Below the pieces are notes generated by a model. It was not told the DNA's origin. It saw only the letters and a program-made list of their open reading frames with translations, and searched no databases. DNA of 64,000 bases, taken from contig NZ_JANFLT010000002.1 of the NCBI RefSeq assembly GCF_024385505.1, forward strand, positions 62,001 through 126,000, in the 5' to 3' direction. The DNA comes from Arthrobacter zhaoxinii (GTDB lineage: Bacteria; Actinomycetota; Actinomycetes; Actinomycetales; Micrococcaceae). Position 1 is the first letter of the stretch. Each line of letters starts with the position of its first letter. The position numbers and the translations under genes are program-made. Shown one piece after another: positions 1 through 8,777 of this stretch.

Positions 1-455
1 CGGACAATCCGCAGAAGACCGCCGAACGCTACAGCAGCGACGGCCGCTGGTACTACACCGGAGACACCGGGTCACGCGACGCCGAAGGCTACACCTACTT
101 CTCCGCCCGGGATGACGATGTGATCATCATGGCCGGTTACCGGATCGGCCCGTTCGAGGTCGAATCCGTCCTGGCCACGCATCCGGAGGTGGCGGAGAGC
201 GCCGTGATCGGCGTGCCGGACGAGCTGCGCGGGGAACGGCTCGAAGCGTACGTGGTGCTCCGCTCCGGCTCCGGCTCCCCCGAGCTGGCGGCGGAACTGC
301 AGCAGCTGGTCAAGACGCAGTATGCCGCCCATGCATATCCGCGGGCGGTGCACTTTGTGGAGGAGCTGCCAAAAACGCCGAGCGGAAAGCTGCAGCGTTT
401 CCTGCTGCGTGCTTCCCGCCCGGCGTCGGAGTCCGAGCCTCCGGTGAACGCCTAG
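1..455 (+). CDS. Acyl-CoA synthetase (AMP-forming), C-terminal part, cut by window edge
   Basis: Only the last ~150 codons are present; the reading frame is open from base 3. The visible part is the C-terminal AMP-binding domain of the ANL superfamily. It contains YYTGDTG, then RIGPFEVE at the hinge, and ends with PKTPSGKLQRFLLR, whose Lys is the adenylation-step lysine. The RIGPFEVES...THPEV wording resembles the acetyl/medium-chain acyl-CoA synthetase branch rather than the long-chain FadD branch, so the substrate is probably a short or medium acyl chain (inference). The stop TAG shares the four bases CTAG with the stop of the converging putA, leaving no room for a terminator between them. 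Confidence 0.85.
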   Translation, partial: DNPQKTAERYSSDGRWYYTGDTGSRDAEGYTYFSARDDDVIIMAGYRIGPFEVESVLATHPEVAESAVIGVPDELRGERLEAYVVLRSGSGSPELAAELQQLVKTQYAAHAYPRAVHFVEELPKTPSGKLQRFLLRASRPASESEPPVNA

Positions 456-3400
456 ATCAGCGCGTCCGAGAGGAAGTTCGGCGTTCCGAAGCGGTGCGCG
501 GTGATGCTGACGGCCTGCTCGTGCAGGAACGGCAGCAGCTCCAGGCGGCCGGATTCGGTGACGGGCTGGGCGTAGACCGCGATGTCCGGGGTGCCGCCGG
601 TGGCTTCGGCCAGCGCCGGGGCGGAGCCGCCGATGAGCCGGACCCGACCGGAGGTCAGCGAGGCAGCCGAAGCCAGCCAGGCGGCGTCGTCCTGAATCTT
701 GAACTCAAGTCCGAGTTCGGTCAGGACGGCCCGCACTCCGGCGGGGAGGTCGACGGCGGCGGACACGGACACGTTCGATCCTGCGGTCAGCGCTGCGGCC
801 AGGACCCGGACGAGCCGGGCTGCGGGCTGACCTTCGGCGAGGCGCACGGTGACCGGAACGGGAACGTACCGGAACACGTTGCGCTCGGCGGACAGGGCGG
901 ACACGTCCTTCGCGGTGCCGAATTCACTGTTCCAGGCACGCGCGTCGCTGTTCGCAGCGCGGCGGAGGAAGGCGGCGTCGTCGGCAGTGAAGACCGAGCC
1001 GGCCGATTCTGCGGCGGCGACCAGGCGTGCTGCCGGCGCTGCTGCGGGCAGTTCAACGGCTGCTTCGGAGCTGCCGTTTACGGCTTCCCAGTTGCCCAGG
1101 CCGATCAGGTAGTTCGGACCGCCGGCCTTGGTGCCCGCACCCACGGCGGACTTCTTCCAGCCGCCGAACGGCTGGCGGCGGACGATGGCGCCGGTGATGC
1201 CGCGGTTCACGTACAGGTTGCCCGCCTGGATGCGGTTCAGCCAGACGTCCATTTCCGCGGGCTCAAGGGAGTGCAGGCCCGCGGTGAGGCCGTAGTCGAT
1301 GTCATTGGCCATGTCGATGGCCTCTTCGAGGGTAGCGGCGGTCATAACGCCCAGGATCGGGCCAAAGTACTCGGTGAGGTGGTACTCCGAGCCGCGGCGG
1401 ACACCGGTGCGGATGCCCGGGCTCCACAGCCGGCCGCTCTCATCGAGCTGTTCCGGCTGCAGCAGCCAGGTTTCGCCCTCGCCCAGTTCGGTAAGGCCCC
1501 GAAGGAGCTTGCCGGCGGCGGGCTCGATGACCGGGCCCATCTGCGTGGTGGGGTCTTCGGGGTAGCCGACCTTCAGTGACTGGACGGCGTCCACGAGCTG
1601 GTTCCGGAAGCGCTGGGACCGAGCCACGGAACCGACCAGGATCACCAGCGACGCGGCGGAGCACTTCTGCCCGGCGTGCCCGAAGGCGGACGCGGCGACG
1701 TCGCGGGCGGCGAGGTCGAAGTCCGCACTCGGGGTGACGATCACGGTGTTCTTGCCCGAGGTTTCGGCCAGGAGCGGCAGATCGGGGCGGAAGGAGCGGA
1801 ACAGTTCGGCGGTCTCGTAGCCGCCGGTCAGGATCACGCGGTCCACGGCCGGGTGGGAGATCAGCTGGCGGCCGAGTTCCTTTTCACCCAGCTGGACGAG
1901 CTGCAGGACGTCGCGCGGAACACCGGCTTCCCAGAGGGCTTCCACCATGACCGCACCGCTGCGGGCGGACTGGCGGGCGGGTTTGATGACGACGGCGGAC
2001 CCGGCGGCCAGCGCCGCAAGGGTCGAGCCGGCCGGGATGGCCACCGGGAAGTTCCACGGCGGGGTGACCACGGTCAGGCGGGCCGGAACGAAGCGGGCGC
2101 CCTCCACGTTGTCGAGTTCGCGGGCGAGCTCGGCGTAGTAATGCGCGAAGTCGATGGCTTCGGAGACCTCGGGGTCCGACTGGTCCAGGGTCTTGCCGGT
2201 TTCGGCTGCCATAACCTCCATCAGATCGGCACGGCGTGCCTCGAGGACTTCGCCCGCGCGGTGCAGGACCTCGGCGCGTTCGGCACCGCTGAGGGCACCC
2301 CAGGCCTTGCTCTTGGTGACGGCGGTGTTGATGACGGCGTCGAGCTCTTCCTCGTTTTGAACAGCTGCCGCTGCGACGGCGGCCTTGCCCAGTTCGGATC
2401 CGGGGACACGGGCGAGGATGCCCCGGCCCCAGGCCTGGTTGGCGGGCAGCGACGGGTCGCTGTCCGGGGTGTTGTCGAAGCTGTCCGTGGCCGCGGCCAC
2501 GGCGGGGAGGCTCCGGTCCTGCACGCGGTGCGGGGCGGGAACGGCGGTGTCCAGGTTCTCCAGCGAGGCCACGAAGCGCAGCTTCTCGCGTTCGAACAAT
2601 GCCTCGTTGTCGGCCAGCTCAAACACGGCAGACATGAAGTTCTCCGAGCTGGCGCCTTCCTCCAGCCGGCGGATCAGGTAGGCAATGGCGACGTCGAATT
2701 CCGCCGGGTGCACCACCGGGGTGTAGAGCAGCAGGCTGCCGACGTCGCGGCGCACCACCTCGGCCTGGCCCGCGGCCATGCCCAGCAGCATTTCGAATTC
2801 GATGCCGTCCCGCACGCCGCGTTCCCCGGCCAGCAGCCAGGCGAACGCGACGTCGAACAGGTTGTGTCCGGCAACGCCGATCCGCACGTTCTTGATGCGG
2901 TCCGGATGCAGGGCGTAGTTGATGACGCGCTTGTAGTTGGTGTCGCTGTCCGCCTTGGTGTGCCAGGTGGCCAGCGGCCAGCCGTGCAGGGAGGCTTCGA
3001 CCTGTTCCATGGGCAGGTTGGCGCCCTTGACCACGCGGACCTTGATGGCGGCACCGCCGTCGGCGCGGCGGGCGGCGGCGAATTCCTGCAGGCGCACCAT
3101 GGCCGAGAGGGCGTCCGGGAGGTAGGCCTGGAGCACGATGCCGGCTTCGAGGTCTTTGAACTCGGGCTGCGAGAGGATTCCGGTGAAGACCGCCATGGTC
3201 ATCTCCAGGTCCTTGTACTCCTCCATGTCCAGGTTGATGAACTTCTTCACCGGGGACTGCGCGGCGCGGAGGAAGAGCGGGGTGAGGGAGTCGATGACGT
3301 GCTGCACGGCCTCGTTGAACGCCCACGGGGAGTGCGGGGCCACGGTGGAGGAGACCTTGATGGAGACGTAGTCGACGTCGTCGCGGGCCAGGAGGGCGTG

Positions 3401-3916
3401 GGTGCCTTCCAGGCGGCGGGCTGCCTCGTGCTGGCCGAGGACGGCCTCGCCGAGGAGGTTCATGTTCAGCCGGGTGTTGTCCTTGCGGATGCCCGCGATG
3501 GCCTTGCCGAGCTTGGCGTCGGTGGCGTCAACGATCAGGTGGCCGACCATTTCGCGCAGCACCTTGCGGGCGGCGGGGATGACCACCTGCGGCACAACCG
3601 GTCCGAGGATGCCGCCGGCGCGCACGGCCGCACGCATGTACCAGGGCAGGAATCCGGGTACACGGGGGGCCAGAGCGGCGAGGTTGCGGGCGGCGACGCG
3701 GATATCTTCGGGGCGCACAACGCCGTCGACGAAGCCCACGGTGAAGCCCAGACCGTCCGGGTCCTTGAGGACCCCGGCCAGCTGGGCGGCGGACGCGTCC
3801 ACGGGCACGGCAGCTGCCTCGGTCAGCCAGCGGCGGACAAGGGCGACGGACTGCTCTGCCAGCTCGGCGCTGGGGGCGGCGTCGGCGGTGGCGCGGTCCT
3901 CATAGGTGTCGGTCAT
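452..3916 (-). CDS. putA: Bifunctional proline dehydrogenase / glutamate-semialdehyde dehydrogenase
   Basis: A 1154-residue fusion that oxidises proline to pyrroline-5-carboxylate with FAD and then to glutamate with NAD. The PRODH barrel spans about residues 130-450, with QAYLPDAL (264-271), RVVKGAN (294-300) and FEMLLGMA (374-381). The ALDH half runs from about 500 to 1150, with the PWNFP motif (619-623), general base Glu719 in ETSGKN and the catalytic Cys752 in GQKC. There is no N-terminal ribbon-helix-helix domain, so unlike enterobacterial PutA it should not repress itself; control probably lies elsewhere. The ATG has only a weak upstream Shine-Dalgarno sequence. A LysR gene diverges 141 bases away and is a candidate regulator (inference). 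Confidence 0.96.
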   Translation of the reverse strand: MTDTYEDRATADAAPSAELAEQSVALVRRWLTEAAAVPVDASAAQLAGVLKDPDGLGFTVGFVDGVVRPEDIRVAARNLAALAPRVPGFLPWYMRAAVRAGGILGPVVPQVVIPAARKVLREMVGHLIVDATDAKLGKAIAGIRKDNTRLNMNLLGEAVLGQHEAARRLEGTHALLARDDVDYVSIKVSSTVAPHSPWAFNEAVQHVIDSLTPLFLRAAQSPVKKFINLDMEEYKDLEMTMAVFTGILSQPEFKDLEAGIVLQAYLPDALSAMVRLQEFAAARRADGGAAIKVRVVKGANLPMEQVEASLHGWPLATWHTKADSDTNYKRVINYALHPDRIKNVRIGVAGHNLFDVAFAWLLAGERGVRDGIEFEMLLGMAAGQAEVVRRDVGSLLLYTPVVHPAEFDVAIAYLIRRLEEGASSENFMSAVFELADNEALFEREKLRFVASLENLDTAVPAPHRVQDRSLPAVAAATDSFDNTPDSDPSLPANQAWGRGILARVPGSELGKAAVAAAAVQNEEELDAVINTAVTKSKAWGALSGAERAEVLHRAGEVLEARRADLMEVMAAETGKTLDQSDPEVSEAIDFAHYYAELARELDNVEGARFVPARLTVVTPPWNFPVAIPAGSTLAALAAGSAVVIKPARQSARSGAVMVEALWEAGVPRDVLQLVQLGEKELGRQLISHPAVDRVILTGGYETAELFRSFRPDLPLLAETSGKNTVIVTPSADFDLAARDVAASAFGHAGQKCSAASLVILVGSVARSQRFRNQLVDAVQSLKVGYPEDPTTQMGPVIEPAAGKLLRGLTELGEGETWLLQPEQLDESGRLWSPGIRTGVRRGSEYHLTEYFGPILGVMTAATLEEAIDMANDIDYGLTAGLHSLEPAEMDVWLNRIQAGNLYVNRGITGAIVRRQPFGGWKKSAVGAGTKAGGPNYLIGLGNWEAVNGSSEAAVELPAAAPAARLVAAAESAGSVFTADDAAFLRRAANSDARAWNSEFGTAKDVSALSAERNVFRYVPVPVTVRLAEGQPAARLVRVLAAALTAGSNVSVSAAVDLPAGVRAVLTELGLEFKIQDDAAWLASAASLTSGRVRLIGGSAPALAEATGGTPDIAVYAQPVTESGRLELLPFLHEQAVSITAHRFGTPNFLSDALI

Positions 3917-4009
3917 GACTTGGTGCTCTTTTCATCTAACAGGCGGTTATCCCCCCGGGGGTACTGGTCCAGTATCCGCTTGTAGTTCAATTAGATAAAG
4001 CGATCTTTT

Positions 4010-4027
4010 CCAACCAATACAGGTTGG
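4010..4027. promoter_or_regulatory. Inverted repeat CCAACC-N6-GGTTGG, candidate LysR operator
   Basis: A perfect 6-bp inverted repeat with a 6-base AT-rich spacer lies in the 141-base gap between putA and the divergent LysR gene, about 30 bases before the LysR start. LysR-type regulators commonly bind such dyads in divergent promoters. Which gene it controls cannot be read from sequence. Confidence 0.4.
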
Positions 4028-4057
4028 CTCTCCTTATCAATTCGAAGGACGTCCCGC

Positions 4058-4963
4058 GTGCTTGATATCCGCCGCCTGCGGCTGCTGCATGAACTGAAAG
4101 TCCGGGGCACGCTGGCGTCCGTTGCCACGGCCTTGAACTTCAGCCCGTCCTCGGTGTCGCAGCAGCTGGCCCTGCTGGAAAAGGAGGTGGGGGTGCCGCT
4201 GCTGCGCAAGACCGGGCGGCGGGTCACGCTCACTCCGCAGGCCGAGATCCTGGTGGAGCACGCGGCCGGCATCCTGGATGCCATGGAGCGGGCCGAAGCG
4301 GGTCTGGCTGAGTCCCTGATCACCGTGACGGGAACGGTCCGGCTGGCTGTCTTCCAATCCGCGGCTCTGGCCCTGATGCCGGATGCCCTGACCATCCTTG
4401 GCCGGGATTATCCGGAGGTGCGAATCGAAATGACCCAGCGCGAACCGGAAACCGCCCTCTATGAAACCTGGGCCCGGGATTTCGACCTGGTGATTGCCGA
4501 ACAGTACCCCGGGCACGCGGCACCCAGGCATCCCGGGCTGGACCGGGTGCAGCTCACCACGGACGCTATCAATCTGGCGGTGCCTGCCGGGGAGTTGGAG
4601 GGCGGTGAGGTCCGGTCCATCGCAGACACCGCGTCCCGTGCCTGGGTGATGGAACCCCGCGGGGCTGCCTCGCGGCACTGGGCTGAGCAGGCGTGCCGGC
4701 AGGCGGGGTTCGAGCCGGATGTCCGGTATGAAACGGCGGACCTGCAGGCGCAGATCCGGCTGATCGAGTCCGGCAACGCCGTCGGCCTCATGCCGGAACT
4801 GGTGTGGACCGGACGCACTCCGACGGTCCGGCTGCTGGATCTGCCGGGGCGGCCGCGGCGGACCATCTTCACCTCGGTCCGGGAGGCAGGAAGCCAGCGT
4901 CCGGCCATCCTCGCGTGCCGGGAGGTCCTGGAGCGGACGGCCCGGCTGGTGTCCTCCGTGTAG
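4058..4963 (+). CDS. LysR-family transcriptional regulator
   Basis: The 301-residue protein has the standard LysR plan. The winged helix-turn-helix occupies residues 1-60 (RTLASVATALNFSPSSVSQQ-type helix pair) and is followed by the two-lobed co-inducer-binding domain (about 90-295). The start is GTG, chosen because GAAGGA lies 8 bases upstream. It is divergent from putA, so regulation of proline oxidation and of itself is the simplest reading. However, known actinobacterial put regulators are of other families, and the effector is unknown. Downstream lie ~860 bases of non-coding repeats. Confidence 0.9.
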   Translation: MLDIRRLRLLHELKVRGTLASVATALNFSPSSVSQQLALLEKEVGVPLLRKTGRRVTLTPQAEILVEHAAGILDAMERAEAGLAESLITVTGTVRLAVFQSAALALMPDALTILGRDYPEVRIEMTQREPETALYETWARDFDLVIAEQYPGHAAPRHPGLDRVQLTTDAINLAVPAGELEGGEVRSIADTASRAWVMEPRGAASRHWAEQACRQAGFEPDVRYETADLQAQIRLIESGNAVGLMPELVWTGRTPTVRLLDLPGRPRRTIFTSVREAGSQRPAILACREVLERTARLVSSV

Positions 4964-5245
4964 GTGGGGCCCCGTGCGCGCTGGGACCGACTCCCAGCAC
5001 AGCGTCCCACCGGGTGGTGCTCCTGGTGCTGTTGGGACCTCAGTAGAAACCACCAGCCCCAAACCGTGGGACCCCGTGCGCGCCGGGGACCGACTCCCAG
5101 CACAGCGTCCCACCGTGGGACTCCGTGCACCCTGGGGTCTCCCCGACAGTACAGCGTCCCACCGGGTGGTGCTCCTGGTGCTGTTGGGACCTCAGCAGAT
5201 ACCACCAACCCCAAACCGTGGGACCCCGTGCGCGCAGACGACATT
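4964..5245. repeat. Intergenic repeat A: two ~150-bp units with an identical 45-bp core
   Basis: A 45-base segment at 4999-5043 recurs exactly at 5151-5195. It is flanked on the right in both cases by a near-identical ~40 bases containing CCAAACCGTGGGACCCCGTG. Further partial copies (GTGGGACYCCGTGC; CCGACTCCCAGCACAGCGTCCCACC at 4987 and 5090, described here by its ends) fill the space between. The reverse strand of the core aligns without gaps, with about 38 of 49 bases matching, to the unit of the array at 52225-52886. It lies between the convergent LysR and PRC-barrel genes. It is not coding in any convincing frame. Confidence 0.85.
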
Positions 5246-5249
5246 TAGT

Positions 5250-5296
5250 GTGCAGTAGATGCAGTCCGGCACCTCAACAGGCAGCATCTACTGCAC
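5250..5296. repeat. 13-bp perfect inverted repeat with 21-base loop
   Basis: GTGCAGTAGATGC at 5250-5262 is mirrored exactly by GCATCTACTGCAC at 5284-5296. No T-tract follows on either side, so a simple terminator is unlikely. The inner word CAGTAGAT/ATCTACTG recurs in the palindromic repeats at 5502-5682, suggesting one repeat family. Confidence 0.7.
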
Positions 5297-5501
5297 TATG
5301 AACCCGCAGCTCGGCTCCGCGTCGGCTGGTTCACAGCTGAGGTCCTCTGCGGTTCCGCCAGGCAGCTTCAGCTGTACACAAGCGGCACCGGACATCCCGC
5401 TCGGTGGTGCTGCTATGGCAGAAGCAGTCCCACCAATAACATCAGCACCACTTGCTGGGATTCCGAGCCGGCTATACGCGCGATTCACGGTGCGGGACTG
5501 A
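5297..5501. other. Non-coding stretch between repeats
   Basis: About 200 bases with lower G+C and less codon bias than the neighbouring genes. Open frames of 80-83 codons exist on both strands, but neither has a ribosome-binding site, actinobacterial third-position bias or a recognisable domain. I see no gene, RNA or mobile element here. Confidence 0.5.
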
Positions 5502-5690
5502 TCTACTGAGCAGATAATGCGCTTATGGCCACCGGACAACCCCGTTATGTGCTCAGCAGATCCCGGACCCCCGGGAAGAGCCCGTTATCTGCTCAGTAGA
5601 TTCGAGGCCCCGGGGAATAACCCCGTTATCTGCTCAGCAGAACCCGGACCGCCGCGAATAACCCCGTTATCTGCTCAGCAGAACCCGTTG
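5502..5690. repeat. ~41-bp tandem repeats with a palindromic core (TTATCTGCTCAGCAGA)
   Basis: Four direct copies of CCCGTTATCTGCTCAGCAGA or a one-base variant start at 5541, 5581, 5622 and 5663, giving a regular 40-41 base period. A fifth, inverted copy lies at 5502-5517. The core TCTGCT-C-AGCAGA is itself an inverted repeat. The sequence between cores is G/C-rich and partly conserved (AATAACCCC, CCCGGACC), so these are tandem units rather than repeats separated by unique spacers. It sits 3' of both flanking genes. Confidence 0.85.
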
Positions 5691-5824
5691 ACCCCCGAAT
5701 AACCCCAGCCCCCAAGCCAGCACAGCGGCCGCGCCCCACGGGCCTGCACCCCCCACCCCGCACAGCACAACGGCGGACCCCGGAAGCCCGGGACCCGCCG
5801 TCGTGCGCGTTGGAGAGTTGGAAC

Positions 5825-6793
5825 CTAGCGGCTGCCGCCGGACCCGGACCCGGACCCGGAGGACCCGGACGAACCTGACCCGGAACCGGACCCGCCGGAC
5901 TTCTTCCCGCGGCCGGAGGAGCTGTCGTTCACGTCCGTGTCGATCTGCTCCTTGCGGACCTCCTCGGAGACGCTCTCGGTGCCGGTGACCGTCTCGGTAT
6001 CCAGGCGGACACGCTCCACCGGCTCGGTGTGCTTGGACACCACTGCTTCTTCGGCGTGGAGGGTCACTTCGTGCTCGTCTTCGCTGAGTTCGGCGCCGGA
6101 GAGGGCATCACCCGCATTGGCGTCCGTAATGGGCTCACGCTCGATCCGCACTTCCTCGTGGCTGACCGGCACCTGCTTGGTGACGGTCTCCGTCACGATG
6201 TACTTGCGCAGCCGCGCCTTGCCCACTGCCCGGCTCTCGGTGCCGACGTTGAGCCGTTCCTCCGAACGGGTCATGGCGTCGTCTCCGCTGGATCCCGAGC
6301 CCGAACCCGAACCCGAGCCCGAGCCCGACCCGGAGGACGAGGAAAGGCTGGACGTGCCCGAACTGGTGGACGTGCCGGCGGTCCGTGAATCCGAAACGGT
6401 ACCGCTGCCCATGCTGCTGTCCCGCGTCTCAGTGATGGTGTCGGTTTCCGAGACGGACTCGGAGGATCCGTCGTCGTAACTGAAGCCGTAGTAGCGGTAG
6501 AGGGTGACTTCCTCGTCGGGGCTGATCGAACCGTCGCTTTCAATGTGCGGCGCGTTCTTAACCTCCTCCTTGGAGTAAGGCACCAGGACGTCGGCGCCCT
6601 CAACGGTTGCCTCGCTGAGGGGAATGAACGTTTCCGAGGTGCCGAAGAGGCCGGTGTTCACGGTGACCCATGCCGGTTCGTCGGTCTGGTCGTCCAGGTA
6701 GAAGGTACCTACGGCGCCGATCCGGTCACCGTTTGGACCCACCACATTGCCCGAACTACTCATGAGTCCTTCGACCTGCTGATTCGTGATCAT
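5825..6793 (-). CDS. PRC-barrel and DUF2382 domain protein
   Basis: 322 residues. An N-terminal PRC-barrel (about 1-110) is followed by a Ser/Gly-rich linker with a run of alternating S and G (about 155-168), then a DUF2382 domain (about 172-285) with paired EEA/EEVRIER and VVSKHTEPVERVRL strands, and a second Ser/Gly tail. PRC-barrel/DUF2382 proteins are associated with stress responses in bacteria; the molecular function is not known. The start ATG has a strong AGGAGA 6 bases upstream. The protein is acidic, has no signal peptide or membrane segment, and is likely cytoplasmic. The low-complexity linkers are unusually long for the family. Confidence 0.85.
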   Translation of the reverse strand: MITNQQVEGLMSSSGNVVGPNGDRIGAVGTFYLDDQTDEPAWVTVNTGLFGTSETFIPLSEATVEGADVLVPYSKEEVKNAPHIESDGSISPDEEVTLYRYYGFSYDDGSSESVSETDTITETRDSSMGSGTVSDSRTAGTSTSSGTSSLSSSSGSGSGSGSGSGSGSSGDDAMTRSEERLNVGTESRAVGKARLRKYIVTETVTKQVPVSHEEVRIEREPITDANAGDALSGAELSEDEHEVTLHAEEAVVSKHTEPVERVRLDTETVTGTESVSEEVRKEQIDTDVNDSSSGRGKKSGGSGSGSGSSGSSGSGSGSGGSR

Positions 6794-7007
6794 CTTGTTC
6801 TCCTCGCGACAGCGAATCCGCCGAGTCGGTTGACCGACGGCAATTCACCACCGGCCTGAGCGGAGACAGCAGGGCGATCGGTAATCCGCCTGCGGCCCCG
6901 GGCCGGCTGGTTGACTGGTGAGGAACCTGGCACACATACCAAGCCCACTTACAATTCCAACCGCTGGCCCTTCAGGCCGTCAATAGGTACTTATAGAGAG
7001 GGAAGAA

Positions 7008-8696
7008 CTACGCGTCCTGCAGCAGCTTGTCCCGCACCTGGCGGCGCAGCACCTTGCCCAGCATGGACTTGGGCAGTTCTTCAATGGCCACGATCCGGCG
7101 CGGCACCTTGTACGGGGTGAGCCGTTCGCGGCAGTAGGCGCGCAGCGCGGCCTCGTCGAGTTCGGCACCCTCCTGCAGGACGACGGCGGCCACCACCTGC
7201 TCGCCGCCGTCGGCCCGGGGCAGACCCACCACGGCGGCATCGAGGATGTACTGCTGCGTGCGCAGCACGTCCTCCACCTCCGACGGCGAGACGTTGAACC
7301 CGCCGGTAATGATCAGTTCCTTGCGGCGGTCCACCACCTTGACGAAGCCGTCCTCATCCACGGTGACAATGTCCCCGGTGCGCAGCCAGCCGCCGTCGAG
7401 CAGTATCTCGGCGGTTCCCTCGGGATTGTTCCAGTACCCGGCAAAGACCTGCGGTCCGCGGACCAGCAGCTCGCCGGGGGCACCGCGTTCAACGTCGTTC
7501 TCCGGGTGTTCCGGGTCCACCACGCGCATGTCGGTGCTCGGGAAGGGAACACCGATGGTGCCGTTGCGGCGCGATTCGGCGAACGGGTTGCCCAGGGCCA
7601 CCGGGGAGGATTCGGTGAGGCCGTACCCTTCAACCAGCAGCCCGCCGGAGACCTCTTCCCAGAGCTTCACCGTGGCGGCGGGGAGGGTCATGGCTCCGGA
7701 GATGGCGTAGCGGATGGTGGACAGGTCCACGCCGCGCTTCTTGGACTCGTTGGCGGTCTTTTCGTAGATCGGCGGAACGGCGCAGAAGACGGTGGGCTTG
7801 GATTTCTTGGCTGCGGCCAGCACCAGGTCCACGTCGAACTTGGGGAACAACACCAGCCGCGATCCGGTCAGGACCGAGAAGGTTAGGTACAGGGTCAGGC
7901 CGAAGGCGTGGAACATCGGCAGGACGCCGTAAATGACTTCCTTGCCCTCCTGCGCGCCGTGCATCCAGGCCTTGCCCTGCAGGGCGTTGGACCGCAGGTT
8001 GTAATGCGTCAGCATCACGCCCTTGGGCAGCCCGGTGGTGCCGGAGGTGTACTGCAGCGCCGCCAGGTCGGTGACCTCCGGGCGCGGGTACTCCGCTGCC
8101 AGCGGTGCGTTGTCCAGCAGCTCTTCCCAGGACATGGTGTTTTCGGTCTTGGCCGTCAGGCCCGCCCGGGTGCGCCGCAGGGACGGAACGGGCAGCGCCA
8201 GCGCCATCCGCTTGACGCGGGGCATTGCCTTGGTGATGTTCACGGCCACGATGGTTTCCACGGCCACGTCGCCGGGGAAGTCCTGGACCTTCTCCACCGC
8301 CTTGTCCCAGACGATGGCCACCTTCGCCCCGTGGTTCTCGAACTGGTGGCGCAGCTCGCGCTCCGTGTACAGCGGGTTGTGGCCGACGACGACGGCGCCC
8401 AGCCGGAGCACGGCATAGAACGCGATGAGGTACTGGGGGCAGTTGGGCAGGATGACGGCGACCCGGTGTCCCTTGCGCACGCCCAGCTTCCGGAGACCTT
8501 CAGCGGCCCGGCGAATCCGGTCGCCCAGGTCCCGATACGTGGTTTCCGCGCCGAAGAATTCCAGGGCCACCTTGCTGCCGAACCGCTCCACGGCGTCTTC
8601 CATCATGGCTGTCAGGGACTCCGTGGGCAGCTCAATCTGCGCGGGAACGCCGGGCTGATAGTTCTTGACCCAATGCGGTTCCGGGGCAGCAGACAT
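7008..8696 (-). CDS. fadD: Long-chain fatty-acid-CoA ligase
   Basis: A 562-residue AMP-forming acyl-CoA synthetase that activates fatty acids with ATP and CoA. The P-loop-like motif YTSGTTGLPKG lies near residue 216. The GYGLTESSP motif and the GWLRTGD and DRRKELIITGG signatures follow, and PKSMLGKVLRR near the C-terminus carries the catalytic lysine. I start at the ATG whose upstream AAGGAG is 6 bases away; an in-frame TTG 24 bases earlier would add MSDQKESS but lacks a ribosome-binding site. A TATAGT box lies about 35 bases upstream. It is transcribed alone; the next gene upstream is separated by 80 bases. Confidence 0.92.
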   Translation of the reverse strand: MSAAPEPHWVKNYQPGVPAQIELPTESLTAMMEDAVERFGSKVALEFFGAETTYRDLGDRIRRAAEGLRKLGVRKGHRVAVILPNCPQYLIAFYAVLRLGAVVVGHNPLYTERELRHQFENHGAKVAIVWDKAVEKVQDFPGDVAVETIVAVNITKAMPRVKRMALALPVPSLRRTRAGLTAKTENTMSWEELLDNAPLAAEYPRPEVTDLAALQYTSGTTGLPKGVMLTHYNLRSNALQGKAWMHGAQEGKEVIYGVLPMFHAFGLTLYLTFSVLTGSRLVLFPKFDVDLVLAAAKKSKPTVFCAVPPIYEKTANESKKRGVDLSTIRYAISGAMTLPAATVKLWEEVSGGLLVEGYGLTESSPVALGNPFAESRRNGTIGVPFPSTDMRVVDPEHPENDVERGAPGELLVRGPQVFAGYWNNPEGTAEILLDGGWLRTGDIVTVDEDGFVKVVDRRKELIITGGFNVSPSEVEDVLRTQQYILDAAVVGLPRADGGEQVVAAVVLQEGAELDEAALRAYCRERLTPYKVPRRIVAIEELPKSMLGKVLRRQVRDKLLQDA

Positions 8697-8777
8697 GGAG
8701 GACTCCTTCTGGTCGGACAATACTTCGACTATATCGAGGCACTAGCCCTGTGGATAAAAAAGTTGTGCCGCGCCACG

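Noticed and set aside
494-3985. Long open frames on the plus strand opposite putA (361 and 769 codons)
   Set aside because: They are shadows of the high-G+C putA gene; composition is Gly/Arg/His-rich with no domain, and PutA motifs are complete on the other strand.
5288-5539. 83-codon open frame on the minus strand amid the repeats
   Set aside because: No ribosome-binding site, weak codon bias and no recognisable family.
5541-5682. CRISPR array
   Set aside because: Repeats have a regular 40-41 base period, but the sequence between cores is partly conserved and one copy is inverted. No cas gene is in the window.
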